Below are positions 47,101 to 60,020 of a DNA stretch of 64,000 bases, piece after piece. The stretch is from Hypsibius dujardini (lineage: Eukaryota; Tardigrada; Eutardigrada; Parachela; Hypsibiidae), in the NCBI GenBank assembly GCA_001579985.1, contig LRSR01013122.1, positions 124,001 through 188,000 on the forward strand, written 5' to 3'. The number at the start of each line of letters is the position of its first letter. Position 1 is the first letter of the stretch. A program made the translations under genes and the position numbers. Under the pieces are notes generated by a model. That model had not been told where the DNA came from. It saw only the letters and a program-made list of their open reading frames with translations, and did no database searches.

Positions 47101-50100
47101 CACGCTTCGCTGGCCGCACTGACCTTCTGGTCAGCCTCGCTGATTACTCATGATTAATTCCTTAAATAAATGTGTCATACGGAGGCTAAATCTTTGTGCG
47201 GTCAAATCATGTCTATGCCTACTATTGGTACCTACCATAAAAGGGTTACAAACTCACAGAGTTTCTGGACATACTAGTACTGCATTATTCAAAAAATGAA
47301 ATCAAATTACATCGCATTTCCTCCTTTTTGTCTGTTGACTGTATCGAACGTTTATTGAGCTGGTTGCCTCTTAAGGCGACGGAGGCTCCAACGGCGATAA
47401 GAGGGAGCCAAGCTGTATAATAAAGTCGATGACAATCGATGCTTATCAAATTAATCCCGACTGTCATTTAAAGAAGGGTTCTTAAGTCTCCCGCAACGTT
47501 ATGTCTCTACTCTTCCTTTCGCTGACTGCGATCGCGGTCTGTCCAATTTCTTTAAAATGTAATTCCTTTAAGCGGTCACAATTTATACCGTTTAATATGA
47601 CGGCGACTCAAACTTAGTCAGCAGTCCCGTTTTCCGTCAGATGACATACTTTCCCACTTGTCAAAGTCAAATGACGACCTATGATCCCTCTCCAGGCAAA
47701 CCGCGGGGAGCTTCACTCTTTTTCTTTCAGTAGAGTAATCAATTTTTTGATATATAAATTACTTTCACAAGCTGTTTCTTTCTCTCAGACAAAACTGCAG
47801 AGTCCAGGGAATATAAGCTTACCACATTTATGCAAATAAGATCCACGACCTGAGCAAATAACATTAAGGCGTAAGCCGTGTGCGCTGTACACTTGTAATG
47901 TCCTTGTGACATGGGGAATCGAACAGCAGCCGGTCGGTCAGTCGGTCAATTTCCGTTCACAGTGAAACGGGCAAAGTTGAGGAAAACAATAATAATTGCG
48001 TTTGTTCAATAACGTCATAACTGTAGTATTTGCTAGTAATGATGTTGACTTTCGGTTTACCAATGGTTGTGCCGTCCTGGCTTGACTTGACCACGTGCAC
48101 AAACCGGGACAAGAGTGATGAATGAATTTATCCCCATCCATCTACAAGTGTTTGACTTCTTCAATTTCATTTTGTAGATGAAAAGGAAGCCCTGCCTGTT
48201 CTCGTCTATGTCCATGGAGAGTCGTATTCCTGGGGCTCCGGGAACCCTTATGATGGCAGTGTGCTCGCCAGTTACGGAAACATGGTCGTCGTCACACTAA
48301 ACTACCGTCTCGGGATTTTTGGTAAGAGGAAAGAAGCAGCTCAATTCAAATTTTTACTAACTGATTTAGTTGTGCAGATATACACACAAACAGACAGACA
48401 GACAAAGAGACAGGCAGACAGACAGATATAGAGACACACAGATAGATGACAGGTAGTGAAATATAGAGCTTTATGCTTTGAGCGAGAGTAAGAATAAATG
48501 CTGTTTTATGTTGTTGGATTAATGCGTCTTAAATGATTTTATTGCAACTCCTCCCAAGACAGGCGGAGCGAGAGTAAATGCGCTGTAATTCCCTAAAAAG
48601 TCACGCAAGCTATAGCCGTGCAGCAGTTTGCCTACATGATTTGACATTTAAAAGGAGTGGATACGATCTGTATGATTGTTTTTGCAATGTCAATTGCCAA
48701 TCGATCATCTCGATGGAGGGCCCTTCTAGTAGCCCGTACTTTAGTGTTTTAGGGTGCCGCGCGGCTGCGGTCTAGGAGCTAGTTGTGGTCTTCCTCCCGG
48801 TTTCCATATTGATCGCCCTTCTGGGACCTGAGAAATCCCAAAGACTACCCGAAGCCCTAACCAGAGTAACGCTGTCAATACGTTAAAGACTTGTTCCAGT
48901 TGTAAACTCTCTCTCGCTCTCCTTGTTGCAAATCTTAAACCGATCTCAATTGTTCCCCATAGGATTTCTCAGCACGGGCGACGGAGTCAGAGGCAATTAT
49001 GGCCTTATGGACCAAGTCGCCGCCAGTAAGTTCGTCCCAAAGCCTGTCGAGCCTTTGAAACAATGAAAATTTCCGTTTCATCTGCAGTCAAATTTGTGGA
49101 GGAAAATATCGAACAGTTTGGCGGCGATCCCAACAACATCACCCTGTAAGTCCGTTTGTCCATAACCTCAGACGTATTAATTTAATCAGTACCTACTTAT
49201 CTACCTTTACAGGTTGGGTCATGGAACGGGAGCTGCCTGTGTGAACCTTCTGATGATCTCACCGGTCGCAGCCAATCTGAAGCCGCTGTTCCAGCGAGCC
49301 ATCCTACTAAGTGGGTCTGCACTGAGTCCGTGGGCCATCAGCCACGATCCAAGGCGATACACGAGTGAACTGGCTAAAGCCGTCAAATGTCCCGGTTTGG
49401 ATGTGAACAACAACATCAATCTCATCCGGTGTTTGCGGGGGAAATCGGTCGGGGAACTGCTAAAAGTGCAACTGAATGTGCCGCAGTAAGATTACATATA
49501 TGTGACATCTTTATATGTGACTGCAATATAACAGGTTATGATGTACTGGAAGGTTTCTCACGGGATTCGGACCGACCATCGACGGCATCTTCATTCCAAA
49601 CCATCCGCGCATCGTCATGCGCAATTACGCCAGTCTCTACCGGAAATACGGTCTGTTAATCGGACTGACGCGGAGTGAAGCCGTCAACCATCTAACAAAG
49701 AAGGAGCTGGCGCACGGTTTCGACGAACAGCGCCAGAATCGCCTCCTCCGGACGTTTGTCCGCAATCTTTTTAGTTTCCATCTCGGAGAGGTGTTTACGT
49801 CCATTAAGTTTGAGTACGCTGACTGGGAGAAGACCAGTCGACCGCTAACCTCTATTCGTGACTCGACACTGGATGTCCTGGGTGACGCCCTCACGGTGTC
49901 GCCACTCTTGGAAGCCGCTCAGCTGCATGCCGGCTCGGTGGCACAGGAAACCTTCATGTATCTCTTTCAGCATGCTCATCGAAGTAGCGGTTCGGAGGGG
50001 GACGATTATTCGGCCACTCTCGACAGTGTCTACGGTGATGACTTGCCGTATATCTTTGGTGCTCCATTGCTTCATCAGCAGCCCAATCGAATAGCTCCAT

Positions 50101-51739
50101 GGACGGGAAACTTTAGCCAGCAAGATGCCTACTTGTCGGAGGTTACGGCTAATTTCATTTCCAACTTTGTCCGAACAGGGTGAGAATTGAAATTGGCCTT
50201 TTTTGATAAATCGACTGGCAACTGCTTTGTCCGCCCGTCCGCCCGTCCGTTCGTCCGTTTGCTTTTCTGTCTGAATACTTAACCTGCTCGCCATTCTTTA
50301 TGGCGCTTGACGGCCTAATCATAACTGCATCCGTCCATCTAACTAACCGTCCTACCGTCTATGTCCCAGTGTCCGCCATCGGTCAATCCGTTGTCCAACA
50401 TTCCTCAGTCTGAACCTAAGCTTTCGCGTATTCATCGGCAGTCCTTCCATCCAGTCTTCGGTGGTCCGACCTTTTCTTCCACAGTATTCCTTTTTTCGGT
50501 TGCTATTCTTTCCCTCGGTCGTATTTTAGCCGTTCGTCCATATTTAATTCCGTCTGACTACAAGAAATACATATTTTTTTCAGAGAACCTCGACGACTAT
50601 CCAAGAAACAAAGTGCCGTCCTTTCCGATGCAGTCCGACAAGCCGTCACCTCTAACTGGCCCAAGTTTGACGCGGACCGGCAAAAGTATCTCCAGATTTC
50701 TGCTCGTGCCAAGGACGTCCGCGACCACGTACGTCATAATCATATTGTATTCCGCTGCTATGTCCGGACAGCACACAGGCTGTGGGACCTTAAATCTGCC
50801 ACTGGGGCCCTGTGCTGTAATTAATTAATTGATTATTCGTAGTACCGTGCTCACAAGTCGGCCTTCTGGACCGAACTCATTCCCAAGCTCAACGTCGGCG
50901 GTAGCAGCGGCTCCTCCTCCAACATTCCCAAACAACATCACGAGCTGTCCGATTTTGACAAGCTCGATTCCTACGACGGCGTTGTTCGCTCAATGGCCTT
51001 CCTTTCCCTCCCTCCACCACCCCTTCCCCCGTCCATCACACCGCCGCCGTGGCGCGACAAGACTAGCCGTGCTCGTGCCACTTCCTCCGCTAGCAGCTCA
51101 ACACTGGGTAACGACGTCGTCGTCACCGCCGTCGAACCGGAAGCGCAAATCAACCAATCAGCCTTGAATACCGGCTTGATCATCGGCATCGCAATCGGTG
51201 CGACATTGCTCATCGTCAACGCCTTGGTCTGTGTCAGCGTGCACTACCAACGCCGAAAACTGCGCAAGAAATACCCCAAGACCGTTCGAACCCCGTCGAT
51301 GGACAAACGGAACGGTGTTCCTCAGACCGAACACGCCGAACACGTGGAGACCTTACTACCGGTGGCAGCCAGTGGCGGGTCTCATGATCCCTATTCCATG
51401 CCGGGTACTCCGTTGCCTGCCTCCTCAGCCGGTGGTCATTACGGTCATTCGCATCGGTCAGCGGGACAGGAACGACCGACGAGAACCTTCAACACCTTCT
51501 CCGACCAGCATCGGTTTATGACGGGCTCGGTGACGGGATCGGATAATTCGATGCCGGTCTCATTGCCGCCATCGACGCTGTTAAGAGTCTTACCGCATTT
51601 AGTTTCGCCCCATCCGTTGGACGTTCACGGTAGTGGTGGCGCGACAAGAAAAGTGGACGCCATAAGGAAAGCTGGCTCGGTGACCAGTCAGCTCAAGCTG
51701 CAGCAGGAAGAGACGGAGACCGATGAAACTGCCGTTTGA
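42176..51739 (+). CDS. Neuroligin, postsynaptic cholinesterase-like adhesion protein
   Basis: Eight coding exons (42176-42629, 48178-48321, 48963-49025, 49088-49145, 49213-49485, 49553-50179, 50584-50728, 50843-51739) give 886 aa. Signal peptide (about 1-25), then a carboxylesterase-like ectodomain: [53 protein letters not shown]. The nucleophile elbow reads GHGTGA, with no Ser, as in neuroligins, so no esterase activity. A Ser/Pro-rich stalk leads to one span (about 699-720, [16 protein letters not shown]) and a ~165-aa cytosolic tail ending ETAV, a class I PDZ ligand. It would bind neurexin and recruit scaffolds at synapses. The first intron is 5.5 kb, far longer than any other here. Confidence 0.93.
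44020..44122. repeat. (CAGA)n microsatellite
   Basis: About 100 bp of nearly pure CAGA/CAAA units in neuroligin intron 1. The Cys/Leu/Ser and Asp/Arg/Gln frames crossing it are repeat translations. Confidence 0.95.
46702..46793. repeat. (ACACAG)n hexanucleotide repeat
   Basis: About fourteen tandem ACAGAC/ACACAG units in neuroligin intron 1. Confidence 0.95.
48385..48452. repeat. (CAGA)n microsatellite
   Basis: CAGACAGA-rich run in neuroligin intron 2 (48322-48962). Confidence 0.85.
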
Positions 51740-52465
51740 CACCTTTTTTTTATACTAGACCATCATTCGTTACCTTTTCTTGTTCTGGATATTTTATCCT
51801 CTGATATGGCTGGAACAGTCGTCCTGTTAGTTCATGTGTATATACACATTTTTTAATTGTTATACGTTTCGGGGGGTTAAAGGCACGAATAGCTTCATGA
51901 AAAAAAGTTTCACTGAAGGTGGGCGGAATGTTTATGGGGGTGGTATGGTTCACCCATATCGAAAGACACCTACCAGTGGCGCTTCGTCATTGCATGTGGG
52001 TACTCTTAACGCTAGAACTGAGTAGAACTCAAAGCGGAATGGCCTGCCCTCTGGTACCAAATGAAGATTCTCTTCATCATCTGTCCGTGCGGGCAGCAAA
52101 ATTGTCAATGACTACCGGTAAATCACCTCGCCGAAATACTGTATAGTACAGTAGACACTGAGTCTGAGCAAACGTTTCGGAATGCGGAACAGAGTTTGCT
52201 CTTCTCACCATCCACGCTCTCTTATTACTGCTCAATGCGAGAAAGAGAGAGAAGGTAAAATCTTATCAAAAATATCTCCGTGGAGAAGAATTACGGTGTT
52301 TAACACTCGAATCTCGCCGACTGATTCCCCCATAAATTGCACCTCTATGTAAACGGATTTAATCGATTGACACGGACACTCTGCAAACAATGCCGTTTCT
52401 AAATGCACTCGTTTCCTCTTTTCAAATTCCGTCACTCGTTTTATCTTCAAAATTCCTTTGAAAAT
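51740..52465. other. Intergenic
   Basis: 3' flank of neuroligin and upstream region of the next gene. A plus-strand ATG at 52403 is in frame with the next CDS and could be its true start. Confidence 0.4.
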
Positions 52466-55400
52466 ATGGAGAAGAAATCGAAATCGAAAAGTATTTTCTC
52501 GCTCTTCAGTTTGGATTGGGACGACAAGCCGAAGCACCGTTCGGATAAATACCAACAACCGGCGGCGGCTAGCAGCTCGACCAAAAAACACCATGAAAGC
52601 AGCCGAACATCCCGGTCGAGTGATAAAGTTCCACCGCAACCGGCACCCCGAATCCGAAGCAAAAGTGCCAAGGCTGAGCTCGCGGTCCATGTACCATCTT
52701 CCCAGCTGCAACTCCGATCAACATCAAAGTCCTCCACCAAGCGACACAGCGGAGTGATGGTACAGCGAACCCAGTCACCCTTTCCGTCACCTCATCTTGC
52801 CAAAAAACCCTCCAAGACACCTGATGATGTTTCCATCAAGGATCGAAACAGGAACTTGAAAGCAATAAAAGACGATCAGCTTTTGCAGCAACGGAATTCA
52901 CCATCGGAATCCAGCCGGAAACGGCCTGACGAAACAATGAACCCGGAGGTGCGGTATCTTCCTCCCAATAGGGAACTGGAGGACGAGGATGTGGAAGTTG
53001 CATTAAAAAAGCTTGAAACCGCTAGCACTCGACATGATCGACAGTCGGAACGCCAAACGACGACTCGGACGACGGCGTATCAAAATGAGGAGGTATCAGA
53101 GATTTCATTTTCGCGGGATCATTCGGATTCATCCTTGCCGACAACGCCGATCATCAAGCGAATTGCTGATAACAGGGAGCCGCCATCGGACGGAAACAGG
53201 TACAAGACAAGATGTTCAAAACTTGCCAAATTTGGATGCAATATTGACTGCTCCATTTTCGCGTCTATCTATCTGGAGTTATTAGCAGTTTCCCTAATTA
53301 ATTCTATTAACTAAATTTGGTTTATTTGCCGTGACACTGAGTTTGTTTTATTTGACAGGCCGAAAACTTCAGAAGATGTTATTAGCGTTCGTGAGCCTCG
53401 GCGATCGGAACAACTGACCCATCCTGCGACTAGAGCGCCGCCAAGTGGACAGTCATATCAACCACACGACACAAGTAATTATAATAATGCCCTTTCTTCA
53501 GCCCAAAATACAACCATCATAATTGAACCTGCCCGTCCCCCCAACGATCTTTATGTAGAAAAGACACAAAGTACCAAAGAAGTCCGTCAGTCTCCCGGCT
53601 ACAACCGGCATCTTTTACTACGTGAGCACGGCGCAACAACTGACCTGTCGCCGCAAGTCGCTGTCAAAGTCGAATCAATCAATGCTGTCCGGGGACACGC
53701 TGCTGAAGATGGCGTCATCGCGACGTCAAAAGTTAAGCGTGGTCATCGATGGAAAGAGCAACGGAACGGTCTCCCATCGACACAAAGTTACGGTTCTACT
53801 AGAAATCTCACTACTGTCATAGGAGCTGAAAGTGCTGGGAAAAGGCGAATGGCTGCGCACGATTTGACGGTAATGTAACGCCCTGGTCGTAGAGCTTACA
53901 CGGAAACAACTAATTTATTCAATATTGACGAAATAAATCAAATCAATGATCGAAATAGAAAATATTATCAAAATATACTCAAATCGTACAATGCTTCCAG
54001 TTCGAAACGGCCGTTTTGTCATTAATTCGCCTACGCCGTCTGGAAGCCAAGCTACGACGGAATCGTGATCGTTACCTTCAGGAACTTCAACTTTTTCGTG
54101 GATGGGATGACAAGTGAGTCATTGTTTTCACCTGCATCCTGTCTCTTTTTTGACATTCAGACAGACACTTAAGTTGCCAAATGAACAGGACAGACATCTA
54201 AGCATTTAGGAATTGTAGACATTTCCTTAGTAAACAGGGAAAGAGACATACTGGAAACATTTCTGATTGCGTACAACCATGTCATGTTTGGAGCTCTATA
54301 TGGTCACTTGCAAAGGCCCCACGCAAGTTGCACTACTTTTTGATGTGAACATTTTCGCTGACATTGCGATAGTGTTTGCTAAAGGATGGAAGTGAGCTGT
54401 TGGGTAATCAGTTTGTCGGAGGAGAGCGAAAAGAATCTGCAAATATATAAATGTCCGAAAGTAGCCAAATGATGTATGAAGAAGGCAGATAAAGCGCGGA
54501 CTTATCTTGTTCGCGTCGCGGACACTTGACGACCAAGTGTACATACTGTATCGAGAGCTCGCGCACTGAAGCGACTCAGGTGGACAGGTAATTTATTGCG
54601 TTACATGATTGAAAAGAGCAAAGTTGAGCATTTTCACGATCGGTTTCGGAATGTTTTTTCGTACTCCTTCTCTTCTATTCACTCTCACTCAATCTGTGTG
54701 CTGTGAAAAGCGCCACAGTTGCTTCTCACACCATTCTCATCAAACACAAAAATGTCAAAGCCCAAAAAAACATGAGGTTTATCACGCCGCGCGCTCGATC
54801 GGCACAACTGCTATTATGGATTCGGCATAAATAATGAGGCGGCCACACTCACTTGCTTGGCAAAGAAAAGCAGCCTCAAATTGCGCTGCTTGTCTAGAAT
54901 TACCTGATGGTAAAGTGTTTAACTCAACCGGTTCCCCTGAAAGAGTTCTCGCCAAGCCATATTCCTTCCTTCGTGTTGCAAAAATGATATCACATTAATC
55001 GTCAGGCGGCCCACTTTCTGCGTTTGACTGAAGATACATTTATACGGCCATAACTTGTTTCATTCTTCTGTTGGCTCTCTTTTACAGTCGGCACATACAT
55101 GTCCTCGATCAGATCGCTAAAAGTAACCGCCAAGTAAGTAGTATTCACAATCTTTCCCGACATTTTCGAAGATCTGGCAGATCTTTCGGCCCTTTTGTGA
55201 TAACTTATATAAAACTTTGGACCGTTTACACAGATGGACGAACTTGACCCGCTAATTGCATCCCTGGAGGAGTTTATCAACGACCAACACACCCCGCCAT
55301 TTATTCCTGAAGATGAGGTCCTACGTTATCCGGTCAGCTTTGACCAACGAAGGGTCTTCCCCAGTTCCTTCGAGGTAAGCCTTTAGAACACAAAATGTTA

Positions 55401-58069
55401 TCCTTCTAAATCTAAAAAATATAAAATAAATCAACATTAAAATTCATAGTCAAGCTCAACGTATTAACGTATATTAAACTCAATTCGTGCCACATAAAGT
55501 GTCACCTATTGTGTCATGAAGATAAAGGCTCGGTCTTGAGTGAAATTTAAATCTGACGGTTACCTGTTTGACTTGTCACTGTTAATGGTAATTTTTTTAG
55601 AGGACAAACCATAAAAAAACAGGTTTCCATTTGACTTACTGTAGACAGTTTGCTTTGGCCGTATATGTACATCATAATATTGTCAAGACGTGTTAAAACA
55701 ATTAGTAAGTTTTAATCACATCCTCCAGGCAACCCATCAGCTGCCCTATAATTATGGCGATCCCTACGGTTCTGCCTACCACCAACGCAGCCAGCTGCAG
55801 CAGAGTGACCTTCCCAAATCGTTTTTGGATCGAAAATTGGCTGTTCTGAGGGAAGGAGATTCCCGCGTTTCCAGGTCCGTCGGCCGCGCCGGTTTGCATG
55901 CTCAAACAAGTAGTTATGCCCGGCCTAGCATTCTTCCGAATCGACAAGCGGATGCTTCAGACATTGATCGGGAGCTGGACGCATTAACGAACCAGGTGCG
56001 CCAACTGCAACTTCAGAAGGACTCTCTCCAACGGAACAGTGCCGACCCTCAGCACCAATATCCCGTTGATCCAGAATTTGAGACGGAAAAGAAAACTTAT
56101 GCCAGTCGCAGGACAGTGGCAGACGAACACTTGGACAAAGTGACTTCGCTAGGGAACGAACGCTCGCAGGTATTCATTTTCTTCAACTCCTCTCCAGCTA
56201 ATGTTTGTCGGGCTGTCTGCCTATTTTCTTTGTCTGTTTATCTGTCTGTTTGTCTGTTATGTAGGGTTCACCACTAACATTTACTCAACTTTGAGGGGTT
56301 ACGGTAGAAATCGCGTGTACTGATTTCAAGGTTTATGATTAACAAAATTGTGCTGGATGACGTTCAGAAGACGTTGCAAACCAACAGATTATCAACACTT
56401 TTTGATGAGGAACTTCTGGAGTTCGCCAAATAAAAACATCATTTTTTACTATTGTGAAGATTGATTGTTGATTGAATTGACATGAAGTTTTGCTATCTCA
56501 CAAGCCAAGCACGCAAAGCCAACCCACCAAGGAAGTATAAGTAAAAATAAGAGCTTGCTTCTTTTGGTTAAAGCCGGAAGAGAACGGAAGAGTCGCCTTA
56601 TCAAGTAATTCCAAAATTTATATGGGGCAACTCACTGGTTGGGTGGCAAATAGTTTTAAAAAAAAACTGACGATTCTGTGAAGACACAAAGACACGTAGT
56701 GTAGTGGAGTCCTTTAATATGTAAACAAGATGCACTAAGCAATTGCTGTGAACTGTGATTGGGGAATATATGTTCTTGAAGTGAACGCCCAGATTCTGGT
56801 CGAACTTGGCAAGCTCAAAAGTGCCAACTTTCCAAAAAAAAGCTGAGCCTAGCAATTTTCATCGAACTTTTTAAAACTTAAATTTGCATGAAAGTCAACT
56901 CATCTAGACATCTGCTGTTGAAAGAATTTAAGGTTTTAGAGCAACGGTAAAATTTAAAGATCCATTCAAAGTTGAGTAAATGTTCCTGGTGGACCCTGTA
57001 GTCTGATCAGTGATCTTGCCATTGTGTCTAAGTAGTCCCTTTTCAGGCTCCTCAGACGTTTACCGAAGTTAACATGTCCAAACAATTCACTGGCAGAGAG
57101 TTCAGAGTCCCATCAAACGGGCACGTCAGTTCCAGCATTGCCAGCACTACCAGTAGCAGCAGCACCAGCGAGGAAGTTTCCGTCGACGAGCCTTACCAAT
57201 ACGAAGACTTTGTATGGTAACACTCCTGTGCTCGACCAGAGACAATTACAACTTGCTTTACCGAATCATTATTGTGCCGTATTCTTTCTAGACCGACGCT
57301 ACCCAATACGACAGCTACCTCAACGAAAGCCTGACAAAACTACAGAACGTCATGCGAGACTTGGAAGACGATAGGGATGGCAGCGAACCGCAACCCGTCT
57401 TTGGGACGGTCAACCGATACAATACTCGAGAGATGGATCGACCATCTACTTTGAGCAGCTGTGGTCATCCGCCGTTGCCGCCGATTAGAAAGACCAAAAC
57501 TATTGCCTCGACCAGGGCTCGTAGGCATCATACCATTTCATCGGAGAATCCCAGCGCCATAATCGCAGCCAGACGAGCTTATAATAACGAAAGATATTCC
57601 GATAACGAAGCCATGTCGGATGATATATTCCCGTCCAGAAAGAGCAGTTTGGATGATGATGCAGATGAAGCTATATCGTATGACTATCAGATCAGACTTA
57701 ACTCGCCCGATCCCATTTCCATACCGGAGAGGTATTTGGATCTGGAGCAAGAAAGGGAAGTGGAGGATGAGATCGGACTGAAAAGAAGGAAGGCCAAGGC
57801 AGAAGATATTCGGCGTATGCTAGCTGTTCCTGAGTAAGTAACAGTACTCGTACCAGTCCGAACTTAACTTGTCTGTACATTGTACTTTAACTAATAATAA
57901 CAGAATAAAACTAAATTTGTTTTTTACTGCTCTCAGACCCGGATCGTCGGACCGTGATCAGCGAGAACGTGAGAAATTACTTCGCATGACACCCATTCTC
58001 GCCCGGGAAGTGACGGAAAGAAGTCGGAGAGTGGCGTTGGAGGCGAAAAACCGATCGGTCGGTCGTTAA
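52466..58069 (+). CDS. Large disordered/coiled-coil protein, not recognised
   Basis: Nine exons (52466-53199, 53359-53869, 54001-54113, 55088-55133, 55234-55374, 55729-56169, 57047-57211, 57292-57833, 57937-58069) give 941 aa in one consistent frame. The start MEKKSKSKSIFSLFSLDWDD is basic, and the first ~400 residues are Ser/Arg/Lys-rich and disordered. Exons 3-5 form a well-ordered stretch: a charged helix (FETAVLSLIRLRRLEAKLRR), then NRHIHVLDQIAKSNRQ and LIASLEEFINDQH. A second helix (DIDRELDALTNQVRQLQLQK) suggests coiled coil. The C-terminus is a basic helix (REREKLLRMTP, VTERSRRVALEAKNRS). It looks like a cytoskeletal or junction scaffold; that is inference. An alternative upstream ATG at 52403 adds 21 residues. 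Confidence 0.75.
56205..56264. repeat. (CTGT)n microsatellite
   Basis: CTGTCTGT-rich run just inside the intron 56170-57046. Confidence 0.8.
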
Positions 58070-60020
58070 CCATTGCCCCTTTTATTCATATTTGGATGAA
58101 ACGTACTGTACCACTGACTGCTTTGCTCCTTTGAATTGAACGCTTCCCTATTTCGTGTCCATCATACCATCGATATTCTCTCCACCATCATATTCTTTGC
58201 GAAGAGGAAATTCAAACGGCTGTCCACCTTACCAGACTTAAACCAAAACATCAACCGGTTGAAAACTTGACAAAACTGCAGACTGTTTTGTCGCACAGAC
58301 GTAATCGTTGATCCTTGTAACCCAGGCGATAAATGCGTCACCTAGGGGGAAATTTTACCTAATTAATGAAACCAACAGAGGGCGCCTGTGCAACAGCTGA
58401 TTGCATGACTCCAACCGCTCGCCCCTCCCCCTTGCCTTTTCCGTTATCGAGCTGACCTATTTTTGTATATTTACTAAATCAAGTGATATTATTTAATTAG
58501 GAGCTCTTGTGTAAAGAAACACTGATCTCTGAATATGCTAGAAAGCCCTGGGTCCTGGTTTACGCCCAACAGTTCAATGCTCAGTTCAATATTCATTCTG
58601 TCTTCTAGTCTACATGCCTGTATAATTAAGCATCGTTTATGAGGTGACACGGCGACAGATATTGGTGCTCGAACGTTATTTTTCCACCTATTCGAAAAAT
58701 CTCGCGACCAAAACAATTTTTTTTTCGATTCCTCGAACCCTTTGTGTTTTCTCAGTAGATTCCGATAATTTCCGTATTACTGGGTTTATTTTATTTTTCG
58801 GATACTCAATGGGAACGGTCGACACAGCTGACCAGTGTTCACTAGTACTCTAGACCCTTTATTGATTTGCTTTTGCGATTAACTACCGTTAAAAATGGCT
58901 GAGTGAAGAGGCTGAAATGTCCCATGGTTTCCAGCCTGTATACGACACTGGTTGATCTTGCTGGAATGCAGGCTGGATGCAGCCTGGGTCCCTATGCGAA
59001 TTTAACATGAATCGGTCATGCATTAAGATGGTTTCCAGCCTGGTTCCACCCTGTTTTTTTGGCCAATCTTTGGCCAAAATTGCATTGTCCTATAAGCGTG
59101 TCTTTTATAGACCAATGGGAATGATCGATTAATTTACGGGAATTTGCCCAGGCCACATTCAAATTGAAAGCAAAAAAACTAGATCAACAGTGCCAAAATT
59201 GAGCAAGATTGCAGCTAAAGAAGGCTGTAAGGTGGTGAAAGTTAAACGGATGTGATATGAGATCCCACTGCCGTTGTAGGCTTGCAGAGCGATTTGCAAA
59301 AAAAACAAAGAAAGCACGTTTAGTTACAACCTCCGCTGAATATAACCAAACCGCAATCAGGGTGGAACCATGGTTGAATACGGGTGCCTTGCACGAGGCG
59401 GAAAAGTTTCCAAATATAGCTTGTATTCTAGGCTACATTGTGGCAGAAAGACAGGCTGGGCAAATCCAGCTTAGAGCCAGAATGATTCCAACCCTTTTAC
59501 AGGCTTATTACAGTGTCCAGCCTGGAACCGAGTATGAGTTTTCCGTAGGGATGCCATTGCAACAGCCAAACGTCCGACACGCCCACGTGAAAAAAAGGTT
59601 AAATGTGTCAGACGTCAAATAAAAAATCAAAACTATATATAAGAATGTAAGACATGGGAATATAAGATACATGTATACAGAAAAGCTGGCAAATTGAAAC
59701 AGACAGGTAGGTAGGCAGACAGACAGACAATCAGGCAGATAGACAGCTAGGCAGGGAGACAAAGAGAGAGGGCGACAAACAGGCTGGCACAGGCATAGAT
59801 ACTGGCACAGGCATAACCACAGGGACAGGCGGGTTTCCTTGTTCGGTCATGATTTGTTCTTGATTTTCACTTTGTCATTGTACTCATGGGATAGCGAGAT
59901 AAACAAGCAGGCAAATTATTGTTTCACATATCTCCCGAAATAAAGGTCCCTGAATTTTTCTGCACGTCATTGCTCGCGTTACTGAAATTATTACATAACC
60001 TCAATAGCTTGTGACTAACA
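58070..60020. other. Intergenic, gene-poor
   Basis: A 121-codon frame at 59257-59622 (+) has no recognised domain. CAGGG/CCAGCCTG words recur between 58926 and 59530, some inverted. A CAGA/CAGG microsatellite lies at 59697-59765. A CAGAGGGCGCC word at 58376-58386 recalls the core of the nearby transposon ends. Confidence 0.4.
59697..59765. repeat. (CAGA)n/(CAGG)n microsatellite
   Basis: Degenerate CAGACAGG/TAGGCAGA run in intergenic DNA. Confidence 0.8.

Larger units (their letters stand above)
42630..48177. other. Neuroligin intron 1 (5.5 kb)
   Basis: Contains microsatellites and AT-rich DNA. I checked both strands for nested genes and found only short frames without domains. A small hairpin, CTGACC-TTCT-GGTCAG, lies at 47119-47134. 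Confidence 0.6.

Noticed and set aside
59257-59622. 121-codon ATG frame
   Set aside because: No recognisable domain, in a repeat-rich gene-poor stretch; not enough to call a gene.
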